Below are positions 33,493 through 41,188 of a stretch of 57,666 bases of DNA, piece by piece. A program made the position numbers and the translations under genes. The notes beneath the pieces are model-generated. The model was not told the DNA's origin. It ran no database searches and saw only the letters and a program-made list of their open reading frames with translations. This DNA comes from Halococcus salifodinae DSM 8989 (GTDB taxonomy: Archaea > Halobacteriota > Halobacteria > Halobacteriales > Halococcaceae), in contig NZ_AOME01000078.1 of NCBI RefSeq assembly GCF_000336935.1, positions 9,160-66,825 of the forward strand. Direction: 5' to 3'. Positions within the stretch are counted from its first letter, which is position 1, and each line of letters opens with the position of its first letter.

Positions 33493-33932
33493 TCGTTGTG
33501 GTAGTACGGCGCGAGTTCGAAGTACGTCTCGACGTCGGCGACCGTGATCGTGCGCCGGCCGGCGTGGCGCGCGAGCACCGCCGCGGCCGTCGCGACCCGG
33601 CCGGCGTAGCGTTCGAGCCGGCCGGCGAGGGCGACACGGGCGTCGCGGGCGACCCGGTAGCGGTCGTCGATGTCGAGGCGAGCGATACGGTCGACCGGCG
33701 CGACCGGGAGTTCGAGTTCCCCGGACTCGGCGGCGTCAGTCTCGAAGTCAGCGGCCTGGAGAGTCTTGCGGTCGTCGTCGGTCGCGCGCTGGGCGGCGTC
33801 TGCCGCGAGGCGCGCGCCGCGCTCCTGGATGCGTTCGGCGAGCTCCTCGGTGGCCTCACTGCTCACCCGCAGCGAGCCGGCGTGCCGACGAATCACGGCA
33901 TCGACCGGCGCGAACGGGAGCTCGACGCTCAT
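33489..33932 (-). CDS. hstA: Archaeal histone with two histone folds in one chain
   Basis: The 147-residue acidic protein contains two histone folds: the first MSVELPFAPVDAVIRRHAGS ... RKTLQAADFE and the second ELPVAPVDRIARLDIDDRYRV ... RRTITVADVETYFE. Each has the LPxAPVxRI start and the TIxxxDV end of archaeal histones. Tandem fusion is characteristic of haloarchaea and makes a pseudo-dimer. The acidic surface is usual for this group and may change DNA wrapping. Its stop overlaps the start of the deacetylase gene, and RPA is encoded 45 nt upstream on the same strand. Confidence 0.93.
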   Translation of the reverse strand: MSVELPFAPVDAVIRRHAGSLRVSSEATEELAERIQERGARLAADAAQRATDDDRKTLQAADFETDAAESGELELPVAPVDRIARLDIDDRYRVARDARVALAGRLERYAGRVATAAAVLARHAGRRTITVADVETYFELAPYYHNE

Positions 33933-33977
33933 AGCGCATACGGGGACTGTTCCGGTCTTAAGGGTTTCCGTGGGACG

Positions 33978-35429
33978 TCAGAACACCTCGTCCGCATCGA
34001 GCGTGCCGTCGGCCGTCCGTCCCCGAGCGGTGAGCTCCTCGCCGAGATGCACAGTCGAGGACGTCTCGACACGCATCGTCTCGCTGCCGTTGTCGAGCAC
34101 CACCGGATCGCTCGCCTGCACGACCGTTCCGGTGAACTCGATCGGGCCGTCCTCCGTGTTGCTTCCGGCCCCGTTTTCGGCTGCCGCGTCCACTTCCGCT
34201 TCACGTTCGGTTTCGTGTCCGTCGCCCGTCGTCCCGTCCTCGCTGTCCGCACCATCGCCGGCGAACGCCCCGAGACCCGTCTCGTCGTCTGCGCCGGCCT
34301 CGTCGTCCTCGGTAGTCGAGGGCACCCCACCAGTGTCGAACGTCGTCACGCTCGTCTGCCAGCCCGCCGAGGCTTCGAGATCGTCCTGCCAGCCGTCCTG
34401 GATCTCGACGTCCGCGAACTGGACCTCGTCACCCGGTCCGAGATCACGGTCGGCCTTCTCGCCCCACAGCGCGACGCGGATGTCGCCGGTCTCGTCCTGG
34501 ACGCGGATGTTTTTGACCTGGCCCTCCGAACCGTCGTCGCGGTCGAAGGTGCGTTTCGGATCGGTCGACCTGATGACGCCGCCGATGTCGACGGTCGTAT
34601 CGATTTCGAGTCCCTCGATCGACGTGGTTTCGGGCGTGTACTCGACAGTCGTGTCGACCTCCGTGAGCCCGCCGCGATCGCCGACGTGGAGTTCGAGGTC
34701 GCCGTTGCGCTCGCGGACGTAGCCGTCGGTGAGTTCGATCGTCGTGCCGGCGGCGAGTTCCTCGACCCGTTCGGCCTGGTCGTCCCAGAGCGTCACTCGC
34801 GTCCGTCCCGTTTCGTCGCCGAGCGTGAGGTTCGCCACTCGTCCCTCCGAGCCGTCGTCGCGGTCGAACGTCCTGACGGTGTCGGTATCGAGGATCAATC
34901 CCGTGAGGTCGACGTCGGACTGACCGAGCGAGAGTCCGTCGATGGTGTCGGCGGCGTCGAGATCGACGTCGACTTCGACGTCGGCCGGCTCGACCCGATC
35001 CGCGCTGACCTCGATCCCGTTGTACCCTTCTCGCGGTCGGCCCGCAACCCTGAGCACCGCACCGGTTTCGAGCTCTTCGGCCGCGCCCGTTGCCTGTTCG
35101 TCCCAGAACGCGACCCTGATTCGCCCGGTTTCGTCGGCGACCTCGACGTTGATGACTTGGCCGTCCTCGTCCTCCTCGTCGCGCTCGAAGGTGCGGAGTT
35201 CGCCGACGCTCGTGACTTTCGCGACGAACTTCGCCTCCTCCATCCCCGGTTCGACGTCGGCGACGCCCTCGACTTCGCCGTCGGCGACCTCGTGGGCGAT
35301 CAACATCGCGGCGGTCTCCTCGTCGGCGAGCCCCCCCATCTCCTCGACTTTCTCCTCGACGGCCTCCCGGAACTCCCCCTCGGGTACGTCGGCGTCGAGG
35401 TCCGCGTAGATCTCTGCTATCGCACCCAT
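33978..35429 (-). CDS. rpa2: Replication protein A (single-stranded DNA-binding, multi-OB)
   Basis: The 483-residue protein has a helical N-terminus (MGAIAEIYADLDADVPEGEF) and repeated OB folds. Three similar units are marked by VTSVGELRTFERDEEDEDGQ, DTDTVRTFDRDDGSEGRV and STDPKRTFDRDDGSEGQV, each followed by a VxFWD/VTLWDD/VALWGE segment. An acidic linker (about residues 370-430) leads to a last OB-like segment (IEFTGTVVQASDPVVLDNG). It coats single-stranded DNA during replication and repair and is the haloarchaeal Rpa2 type by architecture. No zinc finger is seen. Confidence 0.9.
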   Translation of the reverse strand: MGAIAEIYADLDADVPEGEFREAVEEKVEEMGGLADEETAAMLIAHEVADGEVEGVADVEPGMEEAKFVAKVTSVGELRTFERDEEDEDGQVINVEVADETGRIRVAFWDEQATGAAEELETGAVLRVAGRPREGYNGIEVSADRVEPADVEVDVDLDAADTIDGLSLGQSDVDLTGLILDTDTVRTFDRDDGSEGRVANLTLGDETGRTRVTLWDDQAERVEELAAGTTIELTDGYVRERNGDLELHVGDRGGLTEVDTTVEYTPETTSIEGLEIDTTVDIGGVIRSTDPKRTFDRDDGSEGQVKNIRVQDETGDIRVALWGEKADRDLGPGDEVQFADVEIQDGWQDDLEASAGWQTSVTTFDTGGVPSTTEDDEAGADDETGLGAFAGDGADSEDGTTGDGHETEREAEVDAAAENGAGSNTEDGPIEFTGTVVQASDPVVLDNGSETMRVETSSTVHLGEELTARGRTADGTLDADEVF

Positions 35430-35458
35430 GTTCTACGCCAGTCCACGAGCGATGCGCG

Positions 35459-35465
35459 CTTAAAC
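35459..35465 (-). promoter_or_regulatory. TATA box of rpa2
   Basis: Minus-strand GTTTAAG lies 30-36 nt before the rpa2 ATG at 35429. Confidence 0.5.
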
Positions 35466-35756
35466 ATTGTCGTCACGGCGTCGCACCGCCGTGGCCACCG
35501 ATTCGCCTGACGGGATCGTCCATCCGCTCGTCGCTTTCGCGGTCGCCGACGAATCGGCCCGTTCGATACGGATCGTCGCGGATCATCGGAACTGCTCACG
35601 TCGTCCATGAGAACGTGAGTTACTCGCACAGCCATCTCGAAGACGATATCGACGAATCGATCGGTCCCGTAATCCGCCTTCGTGAGACAGACACAAACAC
35701 CCTTACTGAGAATAATAAAATACCGACAAATACTGTAATATCATCCAATAACCAAA
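35466..35756. other. Intergenic region, AT-rich near the subtilase
   Basis: No gene seen. GC drops sharply in 35698-35793, with runs such as AATAATAAAATACC and TACTGTAATATC. Such a low-melting stretch in a high-GC chromosome marks the subtilase promoter region and could hold regulator sites. Confidence 0.5.
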
Positions 35757-35770
35757 TGATATTTATTTAT
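35757..35770 (+). promoter_or_regulatory. TATA box of the subtilase gene
   Basis: The sequence ATATTTATTTAT (35759-35770) lies 24-35 nt before the ATG at 35794. Confidence 0.55.
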
Positions 35771-35793
35771 CGAACTACGATAGGCTAAAGACG

Positions 35794-37420
35794 ATGGAAC
35801 GAACCCGACGGACGTTCATGAAACTGGCGGGAGTCACCGGTGGTCTGGTGCTGGGTGCCGGTCCCGTTGCGGCACAGGGGAGCGGCGACAACCAGCGGTT
35901 CATGATCGACCTCGAAGAGGTGTCTCGGTCGGAGATTCCCGAAAGCGTGGAGATCGTCCACGACCTCTCGGCGATCGACGTGCTGGCTGCCCGCGGCGAC
36001 CCCGAGTCGGTCGGTGGCGACGCGGCGACCGTCCCCGACCTCGAGATGGTCAAACACGGGTCTGCCGCGGACAAGTCGCTTCAGGGCGATGTCGCGGCGG
36101 AGGCCGAGGGGGGGGCCGGTGAAAGAATACGACGACGAGGACGAAGACGAGGAGGGGTCGGGGCTTCCCGAGCGCCGTCGGCTCCAGTGGGACAAGCGAG
36201 TACAGGACATCGAAGAAGTTCACGAAGTCACCGAGGGTGAGGGGTCACGGATCGCCATCATCGATTCCAGCGTGTACGCCGACCACCCGGATCTCGACGA
36301 AGTCGTCAATCGCGACCTCTCGAAGAACTTCACCAGCGACGGGAAGGGGTTCTTCGCCCCTGGTGGGGGCGACCACGGCACACACGTCGCCGGCATCGCC
36401 GCCGCGACGAACGACTTCGACGGCGGACGCGGCGGCGTGCTCGGCGTCGCTCCGGAGACTGACCTCCTCGCGCTTCGGGTGTTCTCGCCGACGGCCGAGA
36501 ACAGCGGAGCCAACAGCGCTATCATCGCCGCGATCATGGACGCCGCCGACAAAGGCTGTGACGTGGCGAACATGAGCCTCGGTTTCCCAGAGATCTTCAC
36601 CAACCCGCGCTTTTACGAGGGGTTGCTCCCGATCAAGGAGATGTTCGACCGAGCCGTCGCGTACGCCAACGAGCGGGGAACGGTGGTCGTCAACTCCGCC
36701 GGCAACGATGGAGACGATCCCGGTCTCGACGGAACCGACCTCGACCCCAAGCGGGTACTCGGTATCCCGACTGAGGCCGAGGGCATGTTCGTCGTTTCGG
36801 CGACGGGACCGATCGGCTTCCTCTGGGACGACGAGCCGCGGACCGGCGAGGGCGATGATGAAGAGGAGGACGACGAGGACGACGGAGAGTACGAGGGGCT
36901 CCCGCCGCTCCGGCAGCCGACCACGCAGCCGGCGAAGTACACCTTTTACGGCGGCAGCGTCATCGACGTGAGCGCCGGCGGCGGCAACTTCGATCCCGAG
37001 GCGTCTACGGAGTTCGGCGACGGCGATGCGGACAAACCCAAGTATTTCTACGACCTCGTGCTTTCGACGGTCTTCAGCCAACAGAACGGCGAAGTCTCCG
37101 CCGAGTACGGCTTCAAGGCTGGAACCTCGATGGCGGCCCCGCAGGTCGCGGGTGCGGTCGCACTCGCCAGATCGCTGCGACCCGATCTCAGCGTCAGCGA
37201 GGTCGAGGACGCCATCCGGAACACCGCGAGCGACATCGGTGAACCCGACTTCCGTGGCGACGGCCATCTCGACCTCACTGCGCTGGTTGCCAGGCTGTCG
37301 GACGACGACGAAGACGATGACGGCGAAGAAGAGGACGACGGGGAGAGGGAAGACGACGAAGAGGAAGAAGAAGAAGAAGAAGAAGAAGAAGAAGACGAAA
37401 AGGAAGAAGAAGATGACTGA
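35794..37420 (+). pseudogene. Subtilisin-like serine protease (halolysin type) with a frameshift in a G8 run
   Basis: The 5' part encodes a Tat signal (MERTRRTFMKLAGVTGG) and propeptide. At 36108-36115 a run of eight G shifts the frame; the Tat frame then ends at 36240. With seven G the frame continues into a complete S8 domain: catalytic Asp (IAIIDSSVYADHPD, Asp codon 36263), His (GGGDHGTHVAGI, near 36383), oxyanion Asn region (VVNSAGNDGDD) and Ser (GTSMAAPQVAGA, Ser codon near 37127). The joined product would be about 541 residues. An acidic insert (GEGDDEEEDDEDDGEYEG) and a polyacidic C-terminal tail of about 40 residues are unusual. Either phase variation, a recent null mutation or a base-calling error explains the run; the intact downstream domain favours a recent event. 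Confidence 0.85.
37366..37411 (+). repeat. GAA/GAG triplet repeat encoding a poly-Glu tail
   Basis: A near-perfect run of GAA codons (briefly broken by GAC and AAG) encodes the Glu-rich end of the subtilase. Triplet repeats of this kind are slippage-prone but keep the frame. Confidence 0.85.
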
Positions 37421-37515
37421 AAGCGGCTAACGACGCGGTCTCTTTCGTTCGTCACAAACCCCCCGATCAGAATGAGACGGCGAGTGCGCGTTCGTTCGGT
37501 CTCTCGCTCGGACGG

Positions 37516-38205
37516 TCAACTGCCGGGTTCGGCGGTGGTGACTGTCTCCTCGCCGCCAGCGCCGCGGTGGATCACCGTCACCGACGTCGGCTGGCTCTCC
37601 ACGGTGACGGTCGCGCGATAGCTGATCCCGACGAGCGCCTGCGTACACATCGTGCCGGCGTCCGCGGCGCGCTCGGTGGCGACCACGACTTGGAGTGTCC
37701 CGTCGTCGGTCCGCACTGCATCGAGGACGGCCGTCTGACACCCGTTCCCACCGGTGATCGTTCCGGCCACGACGATCCGCGAGCCCCCGCTCTCGACGGT
37801 CACGCTCGCCTCGTTGCCCGGTTCGCCTCCTGTCTCGCGCACCGTGAACGATCGGTCGGCCGCCGAGTCGCCCGTCGCCGTGCCGTTGGTCGCTGTCCCG
37901 TTCGTCGGCCCATCCGTGGTCGTTCCGTCCATCGTCGTTCCCTCTGGCGTCTTGGTGCGGGCTGCGGTGGTTTTCGTGGCCTCACCGCCGGTCGTCGTCC
38001 CCGTCGATTCGGCGGTCGTCGTGGCCGTTTCGGTCGCGGTGGTGGTCGATTCGGCCGTGTCCGTGGCGTCGGCTTCGGTCGTCTCGGTCGTTGTGGCGGC
38101 TCCATCGGTGGGTTCGGCAGTCGAGCCGTTCTCGCCCCCGCTGTTGCCGAGACAGCCAGTGCTCACGATGGCGGCAGTCGCCACGAGGACTTCACGACGG
38201 TTCAT
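37516..38205 (-). CDS. Tat lipoprotein with Thr-rich linker
   Basis: The 229-residue protein starts MNRREVLVATAAIVSTGCLG, a twin-arginine lipoprotein signal with lipobox STGC. A Thr/Glu/Ala linker of about 95 residues (many TTT and sequons NGT) leads to a C-terminal domain of about 100 residues (SFTVRETGGEPGNEASVTVESG ... VTVIHRGAGGEETV) with two cysteines (GGNGCQTAVL and GTMCTQAL). The linker is a typical O-glycosylated stalk. The domain is a small beta-rich fold found in haloarchaeal lipoproteins; function unknown. Confidence 0.75.
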   Translation of the reverse strand: MNRREVLVATAAIVSTGCLGNSGGENGSTAEPTDGAATTTETTEADATDTAESTTTATETATTTAESTGTTTGGEATKTTAARTKTPEGTTMDGTTTDGPTNGTATNGTATGDSAADRSFTVRETGGEPGNEASVTVESGGSRIVVAGTITGGNGCQTAVLDAVRTDDGTLQVVVATERAADAGTMCTQALVGISYRATVTVESQPTSVTVIHRGAGGEETVTTAEPGS

Positions 38206-38301
38206 GTTGGCACGTCACCGGGCGAAAACATGTGTCTTGTGGCGGCTCGCCGACGCGGCAACCGTAACGGGTTTAACCCGAACTGGTGTAGAGGGGAGTG
38301 A

Positions 38302-38374
38302 GTCCTGGTTGGGTAGTGGACTATCCTACTGGCCTGCGGAGCCGGTGACCGGAGTTCAAATCTCCGCCAGGACG
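38302..38374 (+). tRNA. tRNA-Arg(GCG)
   Basis: 73 nt: acceptor GTCCTGG/CCAGGAC, D-arm GGGT...ATCC (one G-T pair), anticodon stem CTGGC/GCCGG with loop CTGCGGA (anticodon GCG), T-arm CGGAG-TTCAAAT-CTCCG, discriminator G. No intron, no CCA. Its 3' part is copied twice at the far end of the adjacent 2-kb island (40348-40388 and 40449-40494). Confidence 0.95.
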
Positions 38375-38447
38375 TTCACTCGCTTCGCTCGTTCACGTCC
38401 TGGCGTGCCCTGCGCTCACTGCGTTCGCGCAGGACTCCGCCAGGACG
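38367..38447. repeat. Hairpins and 13-nt echo directly after tRNA-Arg
   Basis: CCAGGACGT at the tRNA end pairs with ACGTCCTGG at 38395-38403 around the sequence TCACTCGCTTCGCTCGTTC. A second large inverted repeat follows (GTCCTGGCG...CGCCAGGAC, ending at 38446). CTCCGCCAGGACG recurs at 38435-38447. This could terminate tRNA transcription or be an integration footprint. Confidence 0.65.
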
Positions 38448-38632
38448 TCAATTTCACATAATGTGGTGTGCTGTTGGCCTGCCACCCACTCAGCATATTT
38501 GCTCTTATCGTCGCCGTAAGACTCGTTACGTACGTTGACGACGCCGTTTCGACACACTGTGAAGCCGAAAGACTCCCTGCGTGCGCGCTTCTCGACCAAA
38601 GTTTCATTGCCGTCGCTGTCGTTTGATTGCAT
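38393..38632 (-). pseudogene. Truncated SWIM-type small protein gene
   Basis: From ATG at 38632 the frame gives MQSNDSDGNETLVEKRARRE, then SFGFTVCRNGVVNVRNESYG. The part KRARRE-x-F-x-FTV ... V-x-V-x-N-x-SYG resembles the start of small haloarchaeal SWIM zinc-finger proteins, whose later CxCP...CKH part is expected downstream. Instead the sequence diverges and runs into the tRNA-Arg tail repeat, ending at 38393. I read it as a gene cut off by integration or deletion at the tRNA junction. Confidence 0.45.
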
Positions 38633-38646
38633 GGCTTTCTGCCACC

Positions 38647-38708
38647 ATGAGAAAGCCACGTTCGGGCGCTGCAACGCCCGGACGCTTCTGTTATCGTGAC
38701 TTTCTCAT
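38647..38708. repeat. Nested inverted repeat in the tRNA-Arg island
   Basis: Outer arms ATGAGAAAGCCACG (38647-38660) and CGTGACTTTCTCAT (38695-38708) pair with one mismatch. Inside, CGGGCG-CTGCAA-CGCCCG forms a second hairpin. A very AT-rich stretch with ATATATAGATATATTAAG follows at 38707-38724. The arrangement resembles an origin, a terminus of a small element, or a divergent promoter operator. Confidence 0.8.
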
Positions 38709-38907
38709 ATATAGATATATTAAGCGCGGATATAAACCTTCCCCTGAGACTATTGGTAGCGGCAAAATACGATTGACTAATCCGTCGATCTGCGAGATAT
38801 GAGGGTCTTCTAAGTCCTAGAGTAAGACCACCAACACCTTCTTATGTTCTTAGCAACAATTGATAATTGCCTCTCAATGAAAACAGTAAGAGGCTGGCTA
38901 GCAGAGA

Positions 38908-39771
38908 ATGAATTCCGCAAGTTCTACAGGCGATAGTGGCAACTCCAAGCCGCTAACCGACAGTACGGATACTACTGAGGGAGGGTATCCGCGAGGCATT
39001 GTTACGAAGTTCGAGCCCAGCAACTCGAACCATAGGGGGTTCCTTCCAGATTGCTCGAACCTGGAATACTTGATGACGACTCGCGAGCGAGCGAAGTGGC
39101 TTGCACGTCGTCCAGAGGTATTCAACGAAACATTTCGGCCCGACCAGAAGCTCATCGTCACTACCACTCAGGAGGACAAGTATCTCGTCGATCTGGAAGT
39201 CGAAGAAGAACTCGAGCAAATCGAAGAAGTCCGCCCTGACTACTACATCCCCCACGACAGGTGGGTATACAGGTCGATGACCGCTGACGAGCAAATCGAG
39301 CAGATCGATGAGTGCATGAACGGCCTGTTGGAGATCTACGAACACCTCAATGAGATCGCCAGCAGCACCCAAATCATCCCACTTGCAAAGGGATACAAAC
39401 GGTGGCATTTCAAACGATGTTTGCGGACGTTCGAGAAGATCGACACTGGGTACTGTGCGTTCGACGTCACTCAATATCCTGGCTACCGCAGTATGGTCAG
39501 ACACGCCACACGTCTTGTCGACGTGATAGACCCTAGCGGAGTTCTACTCATTGGGCGGCTCGCTCCCGATCATCTTCGGAGGCTTCCCCCTCGCGTCGTC
39601 GCAGCTGCAGGTAAGAGCAACTGGATCCGTGCGTGCAGAACTGAGTCGGGGGCATTCTCTCACGAAGAATTCGCTGCATGGGAGCCCAGCCCCAGAACAG
39701 CACTTCTCAAACCAACGACGCTCGATCACTTCACACAGTCGAGCGATCAAGAGGTCGACATTCATGGGTAA
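38908..39771 (+). CDS. Island protein, possible TGT/DpdA-like fold
   Basis: The 287-residue protein is not one I recognise with certainty. The central and C-terminal parts read like a TIM barrel of the tRNA-guanine transglycosylase kind: RPDYYIPHDRWVYRS (possible nucleophile Asp), TQIIPLAKGYKRWHFKRCLR, TGYCAFDVTQYPGYRS, then SGVLLIGRLAPDHLRRLPP and KSNWI, in the order TGTs show as MALD, IVQGG, GYAIGG, LMGVG and DxxDS. DpdA proteins use this fold to insert deazaguanines in DNA. This assignment is an inference from pattern order only. Codon use is less GC-rich than in neighbours. The stop overlaps the next start by 8 nt, so the two form an operon. Confidence 0.75.
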   Translation: MNSASSTGDSGNSKPLTDSTDTTEGGYPRGIVTKFEPSNSNHRGFLPDCSNLEYLMTTRERAKWLARRPEVFNETFRPDQKLIVTTTQEDKYLVDLEVEEELEQIEEVRPDYYIPHDRWVYRSMTADEQIEQIDECMNGLLEIYEHLNEIASSTQIIPLAKGYKRWHFKRCLRTFEKIDTGYCAFDVTQYPGYRSMVRHATRLVDVIDPSGVLLIGRLAPDHLRRLPPRVVAAAGKSNWIRACRTESGAFSHEEFAAWEPSPRTALLKPTTLDHFTQSSDQEVDIHG

Positions 39772-40198
39772 CACATACGGCACACGACCAGAACGGGATG
39801 AAGACGAGGACAGCGCCGAAGAAACAACTGGAACCGATTCACGACAGCAGACACTCTCGGGGGGCGGGGCAGCCGAGGTTGACCAGGGGCTAAAATTCGG
39901 CGACATCGTCCACGACATCGATGACTCGGACCCCGATGATTTGGTCGTCGTGAATCTCCCCGACGCGACCGCATCGGAATGGGATCTCCCCGGTACAGGA
40001 GAAACTCTCGCTAAGCGAGACGACCACTATCCGCCGAACGACGACGTGGTCATCGTCGTCGAGCGTGATGTGCTCGATGATTACATGCCGAGTTGGCCTG
40101 ATAGGGAAGAGGAGATACCCCTCTCAAAGCTCAACGGTGATGGAGTAGATTACGAGGTGTATCCCTCTCGCCGCCTGAAGCTGGCCGAGAAAAAGTAG
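39764..40198 (+). CDS. Hypothetical acidic protein of the tRNA-Arg island
   Basis: The 144-residue protein has a disordered acidic N-terminus (MGNTYGTRPERDEDEDSAEE) and a compact C-terminal part (GLKFGDIVHDIDDSDPDDLV, VVNLPDATASEWDLP, VVIVVERDVLDDYMPSWPD, VDYEVYPSRRLKLAEKK). No membrane segment or known motif. The start overlaps the previous stop (ATGGGTAA), showing translational coupling with the TGT-like gene. Proteins of this look occur on haloarchaeal plasmids and proviruses; function unknown. Confidence 0.75.
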   Translation: MGNTYGTRPERDEDEDSAEETTGTDSRQQTLSGGGAAEVDQGLKFGDIVHDIDDSDPDDLVVVNLPDATASEWDLPGTGETLAKRDDHYPPNDDVVIVVERDVLDDYMPSWPDREEEIPLSKLNGDGVDYEVYPSRRLKLAEKK

Positions 40199-40336
40199 TC
40201 AGCGGACTCGGCCAGCAGCGATTGGCCAACAGCCAGTGACGCGCGTCTTTATCAATCCTGATCACGTCGAATCGTACTGTGAGCAGGGGAGCACGTCCTA
40301 TCCGGGTTTCTCACGCGGTGCGCCCCCGGCGCACCC

Positions 40337-40394
40337 GTGGAGTAACACTACTGGCCTGCGGAGCCGGTGACCGGAGTTCAAATCTCCGACAGGA
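40337..40394 (+). pseudogene. Degenerate tRNA-Arg(GCG) 3' fragment
   Basis: 40348-40388 is identical over 41 bp to 38326-38366 (anticodon arm to T-arm). The acceptor 3' strand has changes (ACAGGAG in place of CCAGGAC), and a diverged D-arm remnant (GTGGAGTAAC) precedes it. The 5' acceptor strand is missing. It is not a functional tRNA and most likely an attachment-site product. Confidence 0.85.
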
Positions 40395-40448
40395 GATTTG
40401 AGCAGACAAGTCGCAACCTGCGAGCAAAGCGAGCAGGTCCGTCTTGGC

Positions 40449-40494
40449 GAGTTCAAATCTCCGCCAGGACGTTCACTCGCTTCGCTCGTTCACG
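40449..40494 (+). repeat. Second copy of the tRNA-Arg 3' end plus tail
   Basis: 46 bp identical to 38352-38397 (T-arm, acceptor 3' strand, discriminator and following TTCACTCGCTTCGCTCG). The similarity continues at lower identity to about 40545. This marks the likely outer att site of the island. Confidence 0.85.
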
Positions 40495-40573
40495 ACCTGG
40501 CGTGCCCCACGCTCGCTGGCGCTCGCGTGGGACTCCGCCAGGACTTCCGCATCGAAAACCGGTGAGCGGTCGC

Positions 40574-41188
40574 TCAGTCTGCGATTTCTGCGCCGAGCGC
40601 GTTCGCCTTGAGCGCGGTGATGGATTCCTCGGCGTCCTCGCGCGACTCGTAGCCCGTCGGGCTGACCGCGAGCGTCTCGTCGTCGTGGGTCAGCCGCCAG
40701 CGCCAGCTCCCGCCGTCGTCCTCGTAGAGATCGAACGTCGCCGACGTTCCCGACAGCGAGATTTCGACGGTCGTATCGCGCGGACCAGGGATTTCGACCG
40801 TTCGGGGCGTTTCGGCCGCCCCGTCAGCATCCGCGATCCCGAGCGACGATCCCGACCGTCGCTCGCGGAGGTCCCCGATGCGCTCGCGCAACTGCCGGCC
40901 GTACTTGGTGGCGGTGTCGACGCCGCGTTCGAGACCGCGCTCGACGTCGCCCGATTCGACGAACGGTGTCCCGCGATCGAGGACGTTCTCGCCGTTGCGC
41001 GAGAGCGCGATCTCGTAGCCCCGCCATACGACCCCTTCGCTGGCGTCGCTCATTCCCTCGACTCCGTCGTGGCCGTACTCGAACGCGACCAGCGCCTTTT
41101 CGAGCGCCCCCTCGTCGGTGCTGTACGCGACTCTGAGGGTGGCGTTCGGCCGGACAGTCAGCGTGTAGTCGTGATCGTGCTCGCTCAT
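40574..41188 (-). CDS. Haloarchaeal protein with C-terminal DUF1508/HVO_2922-type domain
   Basis: The 204-residue acidic cytosolic protein has an N-terminal domain (MSEHDHDYTLTVRPNATLRV to about residue 140) and a C-terminal domain with FDLYEDDGGSWRWRLTHDDE ... GYESREDAEESITALKANA. The latter is the YegP/DUF1508 fold, a small alpha-beta domain with a conserved W-R-x-x-x and G-Y-x-S pattern, function unknown. It lies just outside the tRNA-Arg island and is divergent from the VOC gene. Confidence 0.8.
   Translation of the reverse strand: MSEHDHDYTLTVRPNATLRVAYSTDEGALEKALVAFEYGHDGVEGMSDASEGVVWRGYEIALSRNGENVLDRGTPFVESGDVERGLERGVDTATKYGRQLRERIGDLRERRSGSSLGIADADGAAETPRTVEIPGPRDTTVEISLSGTSATFDLYEDDGGSWRWRLTHDDETLAVSPTGYESREDAEESITALKANALGAEIAD

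Larger units (their letters stand above)
40199..40573. other. Right boundary of the tRNA-Arg island
   Basis: No gene. It contains a degenerate tRNA-Arg copy (40337-40394), a palindrome AAATCTCC-GACA-GGAGATTT (40380-40399), a hairpin ACCTGC...GCAGGT near 40417-40438, and a second copy of the tRNA-Arg 3' end with its tail hairpins (40449-40545). Confidence 0.7.

Noticed and set aside
40348-40394. Second functional tRNA-Arg
   Set aside because: The 5' acceptor strand is missing and the 3' acceptor strand is altered.
38302-40545. Complete provirus or integrative plasmid
   Set aside because: No integrase, replication or capsid gene in the 2.2 kb; only a small island or satellite is supported.
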